This document shows positions 41,846-49,089 of a stretch of DNA of 64,000 nucleotides, one piece after another. Made by a program: the position numbers and the translations under genes. Source of the DNA: Micromonospora fulviviridis (GTDB lineage Bacteria; Actinomycetota; Actinomycetes; Mycobacteriales; Micromonosporaceae); assembly GCF_014648395.1 (NCBI RefSeq), contig NZ_BMRA01000013.1, forward strand, positions 106,446-170,445. Direction: 5' to 3'. Below the pieces are notes generated by a model, which saw only the letters and a program-made list of their open reading frames with translations, did not search any database and had not been told where the DNA came from. How positions within the stretch are numbered: the first letter of the stretch is position 1; each line of letters opens with the position of its first letter.

Positions 41846-42256
41846 TCAGGCGGAGGGCACCGCCGGTCCGCCCAGCGCCACGTCGTCCACCCGGATGTTG
41901 ATCTCGTCGACCCGCAGCCCGTACGCCTCGACCGCCGAGGTCACCGCGACCCGGACCGCGTCGGTCACCTCGGGCACCGGCCGGCCGCCACCGATCACGA
42001 GGACCAGGTTGACCACGGCCGCGCCGTCGGTGACGTGCGCCGAGCAGCCGCGCCGGGCGTCGCCGACCTGGTCCAACCCGACCCGGTCCAGCACGGCGTT
42101 GAAGAAGCGGGCCACGTCGCCGCCGAGCTCGGCCACCCCGGGCACCGACTTCGCGGCGGCCACCGCGATCTTCTCCACCACCTCGTCGGAGACGTGCGTC
42201 GCACCGCCCGCCACCGCGTTCGGCAGCACCGACAGCTCCTGGGTCTCGTCAGCCAT
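41846..42256 (-). CDS. Asp23/Gls24-family envelope-stress protein
   Basis: 136 residues from ATG 42256 with GGGAGAGC upstream. The Asp23 core is present (THVSDEVVEKIAVAAAKSVPG, VVNLVLVIGGGRPVPEV, VEAYGLRVDEINIRVDDV). Members in actinobacteria are cytoplasmic or membrane-associated and often genetically linked to envelope homeostasis, but the molecular role is unclear. It is followed in the same direction by icmA after about 95 bases, which contain the acyl-CoA element, so it is likely a separate unit. Confidence 0.87.
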   Translation of the reverse strand: MADETQELSVLPNAVAGGATHVSDEVVEKIAVAAAKSVPGVAELGGDVARFFNAVLDRVGLDQVGDARRGCSAHVTDGAAVVNLVLVIGGGRPVPEVTDAVRVAVTSAVEAYGLRVDEINIRVDDVALGGPAVPSA

Positions 42257-42416
42257 GCTCTCCCACCGGGTTGGTCCGGCCCCACGCGCGCCGTGCGGCG
42301 GTGCGAGCGTACTAGGTGGACGGGGCGGAGTCGGTCTCCCGGTGCGGGCTGGTACCGGCAGTCCCAGGAAAACCGGACCGGCCCCTGCCCAGCCGACCTG
42401 CTCGTAGCTTGGCCAC

Positions 42417-43124
42417 ATGACCACAACACTGATCACCGGAGCGAACAAGGGGCTCGGGTTCGAGACCGCCCGCCGACTCGTCGAGGCGGGCCACACCGTC
42501 TACCTGGGCAGCCGGGACGCCGAACGCGGTCGGGCCGCCGCCGAGCAGATCGGGGCGCGGCTGCTCCTCATCGACGTGACCGACGACGCCTCCGTCGCGG
42601 CGGCGGCCGAGTCCGTGGCGGCCGCCGGCGGGCTGGACGTACTCATCAACAACGCCGGCATCGAGGGACGGCGGCCGGACGGCGGGGTGATCGGCGCGGC
42701 GGAGGTGACCGCGGACATGATGCGCGAGGTGTTCGAGACGAACGTCTTCGGCATGGTCCGCGTGACCCACGCGTTCCTGCCGCTGCTCCAGCGGTCCGCC
42801 GCCCCGGTGGTGGTGAACCTCAGCAGCGGCCTGGCGTCCCTGGCCCGGGTCACCGAACCGGGAAACCCGTCGTACGCCTACCCCGGGATGGCCTATCCGG
42901 CGTCGAAGGTCGCGGTCAACATGATCACCGTGCAGTACGCGAAGGCCTTCCCGAACATGCGCGTCAACGCCGTCGAGCCCGGCTACACGGCCACCGACCT
43001 GAACATGCGCACCGGCTTCCAGACCGTCGAGCAGGGCGCCGAGGTCATCGTGAGGATGGCCCAGGTGGGGCCCGACGGCCCGACCGGCGGCTACTTCGAC
43101 CGCGAGGGTTCGCTGCCCTGGTAG
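42417..43124 (+). CDS. Short-chain dehydrogenase/reductase
   Basis: 235 residues. Classical SDR with the nucleotide motif TGANKGLGFE (TGxxxGxG, about residues 8-15), NNAGIEG, the catalytic Tyr/Lys in AYPASK and a post-catalytic VEPGYTATDLN. The residue following the second strand is Arg in SRDAER, which suggests NADP use. Substrate unknown; it resembles carbonyl-reductase-like SDRs. It diverges from the Asp23 gene and has no partner on its own strand, so no pathway can be deduced. Confidence 0.9.
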   Translation: MTTTLITGANKGLGFETARRLVEAGHTVYLGSRDAERGRAAAEQIGARLLLIDVTDDASVAAAAESVAAAGGLDVLINNAGIEGRRPDGGVIGAAEVTADMMREVFETNVFGMVRVTHAFLPLLQRSAAPVVVNLSSGLASLARVTEPGNPSYAYPGMAYPASKVAVNMITVQYAKAFPNMRVNAVEPGYTATDLNMRTGFQTVEQGAEVIVRMAQVGPDGPTGGYFDREGSLPW

Positions 43125-43191
43125 CGGGCGCGGACCGGACGCCGGGACCGCAGCCGGGTCCCGGGTCCGACCGGGTGGTTCCTCGCGACGC

Positions 43192-44196
43192 TCAGGAGCC
43201 GAGCTGGGCCAGCAACTCGTCCGCCGCGGCGTACGGGTCGAGCGCCCCCTCGGCCACCTTGGCCGCGAGCGTCGGCAGCTGCGTACCGTCGCGCAGCGAG
43301 CCGATCCGGTCCCGCAGGGTGCCCAGCGCGATGGCCTCGATCTCGGCGGCGGCCCGTGCCTCCCGGCGGCGGCGCAGCTCGCCGTGGCGCTCCAGCCAGT
43401 CGCGGTGCTTGTCGATGGCGGCGGCGATGTCGTCGATGCCCTCGCCGCGCGCGGCGATCGAGCGGACCACCTGCGGTCGCCACTCGCCCGGCCCTCGCTC
43501 ACCCAGGGCGATCATGCCCTGGATGTCGCGCACGGTGGCGTCGGCGCCGTCCCGGTCGGCCTTGTTGACCACGAAGACGTCGGCGATCTCCAGGATGCCG
43601 GCCTTGACCGCCTGGATGGCGTCGCCCATGCCCGGGGCGAGCAGCACCAGCGTGGTGTCGGCGAGCGAGGCCACTTCGACCTCGGCCTGGCCGACGCCGA
43701 CGGTCTCCACCAGCACCACGTCGCAGCCGGCGCCCTCCAGCACCCGGACCGCCTGCGGCGTGGCCGCGGAGAGCCCGCCGAGGTGGCCCCGGCTGGACAT
43801 CGAACGGATGTAGACGCCGGGGTCGGTGGCGTGGTCCTGCATCCGGACCCGGTCACCGAGGATCGCCCCGCCGGTGAACGGGCTGGACGGGTCGATGGCC
43901 AGCACGCCCACCCGGTGGCCGCGCGCCCGCAGCGCCCGGACCAGCTCGTTCGTGGTGGTCGACTTTCCCACGCCCGGCGAGCCGGTCAGGCCGACCACCT
44001 GGGCGTGCCCGGCGTAGGGGGCCAGCGCCGCCGCGACCTGCGGCAGCACCTCGTCGCCGGACTCGACCAGGGTGATCAGCCGGGCCACCGCGCGGGGGTC
44101 GCCCGCGCGGGCCCGCTCGACCAGCAGGGGTACGTCCCGGCTGCGGCGCACCGAGCCGGCGGCCGCCGCCGGGACGTTCTGGACACTGTCGGTCAC
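43192..44196 (-). CDS. meaB: MeaB/ArgK GTPase, mutase chaperone
   Basis: 334 residues of the MeaB family, G3E GTPases that guard B12-dependent acyl-CoA mutases from inactivation and gate cofactor loading. The P-loop GSPGVGKST, DPSSPFTGGAILGDR, the switch region VETVGVGQAEVEV and guanine-specificity NKADRDG are clear. It is encoded two bases after the thiolase gene in the same transcript and within 2 kb of icmA, so isobutyryl-CoA mutase (and methylmalonyl-CoA mutase elsewhere) is the likely client. Start ATG 44196. Confidence 0.95.
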   Translation of the reverse strand: MTDSVQNVPAAAAGSVRRSRDVPLLVERARAGDPRAVARLITLVESGDEVLPQVAAALAPYAGHAQVVGLTGSPGVGKSTTTNELVRALRARGHRVGVLAIDPSSPFTGGAILGDRVRMQDHATDPGVYIRSMSSRGHLGGLSAATPQAVRVLEGAGCDVVLVETVGVGQAEVEVASLADTTLVLLAPGMGDAIQAVKAGILEIADVFVVNKADRDGADATVRDIQGMIALGERGPGEWRPQVVRSIAARGEGIDDIAAAIDKHRDWLERHGELRRRREARAAAEIEAIALGTLRDRIGSLRDGTQLPTLAAKVAEGALDPYAAADELLAQLGS

Positions 44197-44198
44197 GG

Positions 44199-45392
44199 TC
44201 AGCTCTCGGCGCCGTTCGGGACGTGGATGATCAGCGCGTCGCCCTGGCCGCCGCCGCCGCAGAGCGCGGCCGCGCCGGTGCCCCCGCCCCGCCGCTTGAG
44301 CTCCAGCGCCAGGGTGAGCACCAGCCGGGCGCCGGACATGCCGATCGGGTGGCCGAGCGCGATGGCGCCGCCGTTGACGTTCACCTTGTCCGTGCTGATC
44401 CCGAGGTCCCGCGCGGACTGGATACCGACCTGGGCGAACGCCTCGTTGATCTCGATGAGGTCGAGGTCGGAGACGGCCAGGCCGGCCTTCTTGAGCGCTT
44501 GGTTGATGGCGTTGGACGGCTGCGAGTGCAGCGAGTTGTCCGGGCCCGCCACGTTGCCGTGCGCGCCGATCTCGGCCAGCCAGGTGAGCCCCAGCTCCTT
44601 GGCCTTGGCCTTGCTCATCACGACCACCGCGGCGGCGCCGTCGGAGATCGGCGAGGAGCTGCCGGCCGTGATGGTGCCGTCCTTGGTGAACGCGGGGCGG
44701 AGCTTGCCCAGCGACTCCGCCGTGGTGTCCGGGCGGATGCCCTCGTCCTCGCTGATCACCAGCGGGTCGCCCTTGCGCTGCGGGATGATCACCGGGGTGA
44801 TCTCGTCGGCGAAGTGGCCGTTCTTCTGGGCGGCGGCGGCGCGCTGGTGGCTGGCCGCGGCGAACGCGTCCTGCTCCTCGCGGGTGATGCCGTGCTTCGC
44901 CCCGTGCCGCTCGGTGGACTCGCCCATCGAGCAGCAGTCCCAGGCGTCGGTGAGGCCGTCCAGGGCCATGTGGTCCTTGATCGTCACGTCGCCGTACTTG
45001 TAGCCGGCGCGCTGGCCGAGCATCAGGTGCGGCGCGTTGGTCATGGACTCCATGCCGCCGGCCACCACGATGTCGAACTCGCCGGCCCGGATGAGCTGGT
45101 CGGCCAGTGCGATCGCGTCCAGGCCGGAGAGGCAGACCTTGTTGATGGTCAGCGCCGGGGTGGACATGGGGATGCCCGCCTCGACGGCGGCCTGGCGGGC
45201 CGGGATCTGGCCCGCGCCGGCCTGGAGCACCTGCCCCATGATCACGTACTGGACCTGGTCCGGGGCCACGCCGGCGCGCTCCAGCGCCGCCTTGATCGCG
45301 ACGCCGCCGAGCTTCGTCGCGGGAAGGTCCTTGAGGTTGCCCAGCAGGCGCCCCATCGGGGTCCGCGCGCCGCTGACGATCACCGAAGCCAT
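44199..45392 (-). CDS. Acetyl-CoA C-acetyltransferase (acetoacetyl-CoA thiolase)
   Basis: 397 residues, thiolase family. It condenses two acetyl-CoA to acetoacetyl-CoA, the first step towards 3-hydroxybutyryl-CoA and the ethylmalonyl-CoA route. Active sites: Cys87 (NKVCLSGLDA), His in GHPIGMSGAR and the second Cys in CGGGGQGDA. Start ATG 45392 with GGAGG at five bases. It leads an operon with meaB. Its promoter region has an operator-like TTAACGATTGTTAGG within a 28-base segment that is repeated 1.27 kb away before the epimerase gene. Confidence 0.95.
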   Translation of the reverse strand: MASVIVSGARTPMGRLLGNLKDLPATKLGGVAIKAALERAGVAPDQVQYVIMGQVLQAGAGQIPARQAAVEAGIPMSTPALTINKVCLSGLDAIALADQLIRAGEFDIVVAGGMESMTNAPHLMLGQRAGYKYGDVTIKDHMALDGLTDAWDCCSMGESTERHGAKHGITREEQDAFAAASHQRAAAAQKNGHFADEITPVIIPQRKGDPLVISEDEGIRPDTTAESLGKLRPAFTKDGTITAGSSSPISDGAAAVVVMSKAKAKELGLTWLAEIGAHGNVAGPDNSLHSQPSNAINQALKKAGLAVSDLDLIEINEAFAQVGIQSARDLGISTDKVNVNGGAIALGHPIGMSGARLVLTLALELKRRGGGTGAAALCGGGGQGDALIIHVPNGAES

Positions 45393-45409
45393 GCCTGCCT
45401 CCGAGGGGG

Positions 45410-45437
45410 TGCCGACCTGTACGCCTTAACGATTGTT
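45410..45437. repeat. 28-bp direct repeat, left copy
   Basis: TGCCGACCTGTACGCCTTAA followed by CGATTGTT; the identical 28 bases recur at 46680-46707. This copy contains the operator-like TTAACGATTGTTAGG of the thiolase promoter (partly beyond the repeat). The two copies bound about 1.24 kb of different character. Confidence 0.85.
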
Positions 45438-45440
45438 AGG
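45424..45440. promoter_or_regulatory. Acyl-CoA regulon element, thiolase copy
   Basis: CCTTAACGATTGTTAGG contains the palindrome TAAC-GATT-GTTA, 32-48 bases upstream of the thiolase start. It shares the core TKAACGRYNGYTMRG with the icmA, epimerase and hydroxyacyl-CoA dehydrogenase promoters. Confidence 0.6.
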
Positions 45441-45533
45441 ACGCACCATATCTGCCGGGGACAGCGACAGTACGGTGACCCCGAGCACGTCTGCAATGCG
45501 CTCCAGCCATGATGGTCGATGGATGGTCGCCAC
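45426..45533 (-). pseudogene. Possible remnant of an XRE-type regulator
   Basis: A 35-residue frame ending in the left repeat reads SWLERIADVLGVTVLSLSPA before MVRPNNR and stop. The run ERIADVLGV is typical of the last helices of XRE-family helix-turn-helix repressors. The upstream part is interrupted by a stop codon and no helix-turn-helix is seen, so it is read as a decayed 3' end. Alternative: chance open frame. Confidence 0.3.
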
Positions 45534-45602
45534 GCCGCGGCGTCCGGCATCCGAACCTGCCCGACACGGATTCCCGCAGCACGCCGTCGCCCGGCCACGC
45601 GT

Positions 45603-45929
45603 TCAGCTTTGGCCCGGGCGGCGCTGGCGGGGCGGCACCGGGCCCCTGGGCGACGACGCCGGCGACGGGTGGTTTCCCCGGGCGGCCACCTCGATCCGCG
45701 GGGTCCGGTCCGGCGGGAGGTGCTCCCGCTCGGCGACCACCACCACGTCGACCTTCCCGTCGATCATCAGGTGCCTGACCTCGTCCCACGGTGCGGTGGT
45801 GATGATCCCAAGGAGGTTGTAGCGGCATCGTCGGGCGTGGTCCAGGCAGACCATGAGGTGGGGTTCGATCGGGTCGACGTGGGACGGGATCCAGATAGCA
45901 GCAACGGGCCGTGACAGCGGACTCACCAT
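45603..45929 (-). CDS. Orphan hypothetical protein in the repeat-bounded segment
   Basis: 108 residues from ATG 45929 or GTG 45926, no clear ribosome site. Ordered part: IWIPSHVDPIEPHLMVCLDHARRCRYNLLG then WDEVRHLMIDGKVDVVVVAEREHLP, alternating strands and helices that look genuinely coding. The last 30 residues are low-complexity Pro/Arg/Ser. The pattern vaguely recalls resolvase-like N-domains (residues that ask when to act on a person or address record), but no catalytic Ser is visible. Third bases are less strictly G/C than in neighbours, consistent with foreign origin. Function unknown. Confidence 0.55.
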   Translation of the reverse strand: MVSPLSRPVAAIWIPSHVDPIEPHLMVCLDHARRCRYNLLGIITTAPWDEVRHLMIDGKVDVVVVAEREHLPPDRTPRIEVAARGNHPSPASSPRGPVPPRQRRPGQS

Positions 45930-46010
45930 CCGTACTCTTCACCGTGTGCAAGTTGCAGATCAACCTTGCGCCGTCCGGGTTCGCATATGCCGAACGATCG
46001 ATGACCTGGG

Positions 46011-46331
46011 CTAACCGTCGTGCGGCGATCGGAGGTGGTCGTCGAGGCGGCTCTCCACCCCCTTGAGACGGCTCTCCGCGTCGTTGACCGCATCCCGCAG
46101 CGTCCCGCCCCCGTTCGGGTGCAGCTCCGTCTCGATTCGCCGTAGCCGCTCCGGCACCCCCGGGACGGCGTCGTGACCCGGCCTGGCCGGCACCCCGTAC
46201 CAGTCCTGCCGGAACTCCTCGTTCTGCCGGGCCAGGCGGCGCAACGGCCGGCTCACCATCACGACCAGGGTCAGCGCGCTGAGGATCGCGCCCAGCACGA
46301 CACTTCCTGCCGCCCACTGCTCCAGCGTCAT
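46011..46331 (-). CDS. Small membrane-anchored coiled-coil protein, phage-like
   Basis: 106 residues. One N-terminal helix (SVVLGAILSALTLVVMVSR) is followed by a basic segment, WYGVPARPGH, and a coiled coil ending in LRDAVNDAESRLKGVESRLDDHL. The motif HPNGGGTLRDAV resembles the NSHGTNLRDD segment of small actinophage membrane proteins (DUF2746), so a phage or integrative-element origin is likely; this is an inference from pattern only. It lies in the 1.24-kb segment between the 28-base repeats. Start ATG 46331. Confidence 0.65.
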   Translation of the reverse strand: MTLEQWAAGSVVLGAILSALTLVVMVSRPLRRLARQNEEFRQDWYGVPARPGHDAVPGVPERLRRIETELHPNGGGTLRDAVNDAESRLKGVESRLDDHLRSPHDG

Positions 46332-46679
46332 GCCGACCGCCCCCGAGCCAGGACGCCGGATGCTGTGGTGTCCGGTGCGTTGCCGCGCTTTCTCAGTACC
46401 GTGCGCACGGCTCGGACCTCCCGAGTCCGATCAAGGCCCCCGTGCCCGGGCCGCGAGCGCCGGCCGGGGGGCGATCATTGGTGGTGGGCGCGCCTGTTCG
46501 AATCGTGCTCGCAACCTGCTCAGCGGGCATCGTCCGTCCAGCAGGACGATCGGAGCGCGGCCGGCCGCCGGCTCGGGCGTACGGCGGATGTGGGCCCGGT
46601 GACCTCGTTCGGGGTAGCCCGTTCGGCTGAGGCTCGGGGCGGAGACGTTCGTACGTCGTCCGATCCGGCGGCGTGAGAT
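46332..46679. other. Non-coding part of the repeat-bounded segment
   Basis: About 350 bases without a supported gene; frames on both strands are broken or implausible. It includes a GTTCGAATC at 46496 but no tRNA fold. It presumably holds the promoter of the small membrane protein. Confidence 0.5.
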
Positions 46680-46707
46680 TGCCGACCTGTACGCCTTAAC
46701 GATTGTT
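46680..46707. repeat. 28-bp direct repeat, right copy
   Basis: Identical to 45410-45437. It sits directly before the epimerase gene, ending 16 bases from the ATG, and includes most of the operator-like core. Confidence 0.85.
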
Positions 46708-46710
46708 CGG
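46694..46710. promoter_or_regulatory. Acyl-CoA regulon element, epimerase copy
   Basis: CCTTAACGATTGTTCGG lies 14-30 bases upstream of the epimerase ATG. There is no ribosome site between, so the message may be leaderless or nearly so, and the element would overlap the core promoter. Confidence 0.55.
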
Positions 46711-46723
46711 CCAGACTGGCGCC

Positions 46724-47200
46724 ATGGTTGAGAACTCCCCCGTCGAGCCCGCTGCCGACCTCGCCACCGACATCGGCCTGCGCCGCATCGACCACGTCGG
46801 GATCGCCGTGGCCGACCTGGACGCCGCGATCGACTTCTACCAGCGCACCTTCGGCATGCGCTGCGTGCACACCGAGACCAACGAGGAGCAGGGCGTACGC
46901 GAGGCGATGCTGGCCGTCGGCCCGACCACCGAGGGCGGCTGCCTGCAACTGCTCGCGCCGTTGTCGCCGTCCTCGACGATCGCCAAGTTCCTGGACCGCA
47001 ACGGGCCGGGCGTGCAGCAGGTCGCGTACACGGTGACCGACATCGACGCGGCCTGCGCGGCGCTGCGCGAGCGCGGCGTCCGGCTGCTCTACGAGAAGCC
47101 GAAGCGGGGCACCGCAGACTCGCGGATCAACTTCGTCCACCCGAAGGACGCCGGCGGCGTCCTGGTCGAGCTGGTCGAGCCGGCCGCCACCGGCCACTGA
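46724..47200 (+). CDS. mce: Methylmalonyl-CoA epimerase
   Basis: 158 residues from ATG 46724. VOC-fold enzyme that interconverts (2R)- and (2S)-methylmalonyl-CoA (and probably ethylmalonyl-CoA). Metal-ligand positions: His24 (IDHVGIAV), Gln75 (CLQLLAP), Glu149 (VLVELVEP). The remaining ligand, usually the second His in GVHHIAF, is Gln99 here (GVQQVAYTV); I recall the same change in mycobacterial relatives. No ribosome site is present, suggesting a leaderless message. It diverged originally, I infer, from the thiolase gene. A terminator follows. Confidence 0.93.
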   Translation: MVENSPVEPAADLATDIGLRRIDHVGIAVADLDAAIDFYQRTFGMRCVHTETNEEQGVREAMLAVGPTTEGGCLQLLAPLSPSSTIAKFLDRNGPGVQQVAYTVTDIDAACAALRERGVRLLYEKPKRGTADSRINFVHPKDAGGVLVELVEPAATGH

Positions 47201-47212
47201 GCAGCAGCGCGG

Positions 47213-47240
47213 AGGGTCCCGGCCGTGGCGCCGGGGCCCT
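47213..47240 (+). terminator. Terminator of the epimerase gene
   Basis: Arms AGGGTCCCGGC and GCCGGGGCCCT (one G-T pair) with a six-base loop, followed by TCCTGCTT, 13 bases past the stop. Confidence 0.7.
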
Positions 47241-47490
47241 TCCTGCTTCCTGGGACCCAGCGCGGCACTGCGCGGTTTCACGTTCCCACGGACACCTCCA
47301 CGCATCGGCGGATGCAGTTTTTCACAGAGGACTTCCGGCCCTAGCTACCGTTCAGTAACGTCCCGCCCCACAGGAGTGCGACCGGTGCCGGATGTGTCGA
47401 TTGCCGACATGGCGGTCCCGTCGCACCGGCGCCGACGATGGCAGCACCCCTGCCCGCCCGGTGCGGGTGCGCAACGAACGGGAGGTCACC
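47241..47490 (+). other. Upstream region of ccr
   Basis: 250 bases between the epimerase terminator and the ccr start. It holds the inverted element GCTACCGTTCAGTAAC at 47344-47359 and CACAGGAGTGC near 47370. No gene is supported, although the ccr frame remains open back to 47392. Confidence 0.4.
47344..47359. promoter_or_regulatory. Inverted element upstream of ccr
   Basis: GCTACCGTTCAGTAAC is an imperfect palindrome (GnTAC / GTAnC) about 130 bases before ccr. It is not the same as the acyl-CoA regulon core, so if it is an operator it likely binds a different TetR-like protein. Confidence 0.3.
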
Positions 47491-48846
47491 GTGCAGGACA
47501 TCCTTGAAGCGATCATGGCGGCGGAGGGCTCCGCGCAGCCGGAGCGGGAACTCGCCGGCCTCGCCGGCCTGCCGGTACCGGAGAGCTACCGGGGCGTGGT
47601 GGTCCGCGCCGAGGACACCCGGATGTTCGAGGGCATGGCCACCCGGGACAAGGACCCGCGCAAGGCGCTGCACGTCCAGGAGGTGCCCACCCCCGAGCTG
47701 GGCCCCGGCGAGGCGCTGGTCGCCGTGATGGCGAGCGCGATCAACTACAACACCGTGTGGACCAGCATCTTCGAGCCGCTGCCCACCTTCAAGTTCCTCC
47801 AGCGCTACGGCCGGCTCTCCGAGCTGACCCGCCGGCACGACCTGCCGTACCACGTGGTCGGGTCGGACGCGGCCGGCGTGGTGCTGCGGACCGGGCCGGG
47901 CGTGACCCGGTGGAAGGCGGGCGACGAGGTGGTCGCGCACTGCCTCTCGGTGGAGCTGGAGGACGCCGCCGGCCACGACGACACCATGCTCGACCCGCAG
48001 CAGCGGATCTGGGGCTTCGAGACCAACTTCGGCGGCCTGGCCGAGCTGGCCGTGGTCAAGGCCAACCAGCTCATGCCGAAGCCGCGCCACCTGAGCTGGG
48101 AGGAGGCGGCCAGCCCGGGGCTGGTCAACTCCACCGCGTACCGGCAGCTCGTGTCCCACCACGGGGCGAACATGAAGCAGGGCGACGTGGTGCTGATCTG
48201 GGGCGCCTCCGGCGGCCTGGGCGGCTACGCCACCCAGATGGCGCTCAACGGCGGGGCCATCCCGGTCTGCGTGGTCTCCTCTCCGGAGAAGGCCGAGCTG
48301 TGCCGGAAGATGGGCGCCGAGCTGGTCATCGACCGCACCGCCGAGGGCTTCCGGTTCTGGAAGGACGAGGAGACCCAGGACCAGGACGAGTGGCGCCGGT
48401 TCGGGGAACGGATCCGCGAGCTGACCGGCGGCGAGGACCCGGACATCGTCTTCGAGCACCCCGGCCGGGAGACCTTCGGCGCCAGCGTCTACGTCGCCAA
48501 GAAGGGCGGCACCATCGTCACCTGCGCCTCCACGAGCGGCTACCTGCACCAGTACGACAACCGCTACCTGTGGATGCACCTGAAGCGGATCGTCGGCAGC
48601 CACTTCGCCAACTACCACGAGGCGTGGCAGGCCAACCGGCTCGTGGCGCTCGGCAAGGTGCACCCGACCGTGTCGAGGACCTACCCGCTGGAGCAGACCG
48701 GCCAGGCCGCGTACGAGGTGCACCGCAACGCGCACCAGGGCAAGGTCGGCGTGCGCTGCCTGGCGCCCACCGACGGTCTCGGCGTCCGAGACACTGCGCT
48801 GCGCGCCCGGCACGAAACCGCGATCAACCGGTTCCGCGGGCACTGA
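47491..48846 (+). CDS. ccrA: Crotonyl-CoA carboxylase/reductase
   Basis: 451 residues from GTG 47491 after GGGAGG. MDR-family enzyme that reductively carboxylates crotonyl-CoA to (2S)-ethylmalonyl-CoA with NADPH and CO2. The four residues that hold CO2 in Kitasatospora setae Ccr (Asn81, Phe170, Glu171, His365) are all found, shifted by six: Asn87 (NYNTVW), Phe176-Glu177 (WGFETNF) and His371 (GSHFANYHE). NADPH-binding GASGGLGG at 238-245. It is central to ethylmalonyl-CoA assimilation and to ethylmalonyl extender units. A textbook terminator follows. Confidence 0.97.
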   Translation: MQDILEAIMAAEGSAQPERELAGLAGLPVPESYRGVVVRAEDTRMFEGMATRDKDPRKALHVQEVPTPELGPGEALVAVMASAINYNTVWTSIFEPLPTFKFLQRYGRLSELTRRHDLPYHVVGSDAAGVVLRTGPGVTRWKAGDEVVAHCLSVELEDAAGHDDTMLDPQQRIWGFETNFGGLAELAVVKANQLMPKPRHLSWEEAASPGLVNSTAYRQLVSHHGANMKQGDVVLIWGASGGLGGYATQMALNGGAIPVCVVSSPEKAELCRKMGAELVIDRTAEGFRFWKDEETQDQDEWRRFGERIRELTGGEDPDIVFEHPGRETFGASVYVAKKGGTIVTCASTSGYLHQYDNRYLWMHLKRIVGSHFANYHEAWQANRLVALGKVHPTVSRTYPLEQTGQAAYEVHRNAHQGKVGVRCLAPTDGLGVRDTALRARHETAINRFRGH

Positions 48847-48900
48847 CCGCCGGCATTGCCTTTCCGGTAAGCCGGAACACCATTCGATTGCTGTCCGACA

Positions 48901-48933
48901 AAGGGCCGCGGGCACCCGCCCGCGGCCCTTTTC
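48901..48933 (+). terminator. Intrinsic terminator after ccrA
   Basis: Perfect 14-base arms (48901-48914, 48919-48932), loop ACCC and a TTTT tail, a classic Rho-independent form unusual in this GC-rich sequence. Confidence 0.9.
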
Positions 48934-49089
48934 GCGGCCTCCACTCCGGGTCGCCCGACCCGCCCGGGACCTGCCAAGATCGCCGGTTGGTCCGGTCTCT
49001 CCGCGGGGCGAAGTTGACCATGTAAACAGGACACGAAAGGTCCGCACCGCTCTTGCGAAGCACCCTGGGGCGTCTGCGAGTATGTCCCA

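Noticed and set aside
46496..46504. GTTCGAATC resembling a tRNA T-loop, a possible integration target
   Set aside because: Flanking bases do not pair to form the T stem, and no acceptor or anticodon arm is found.
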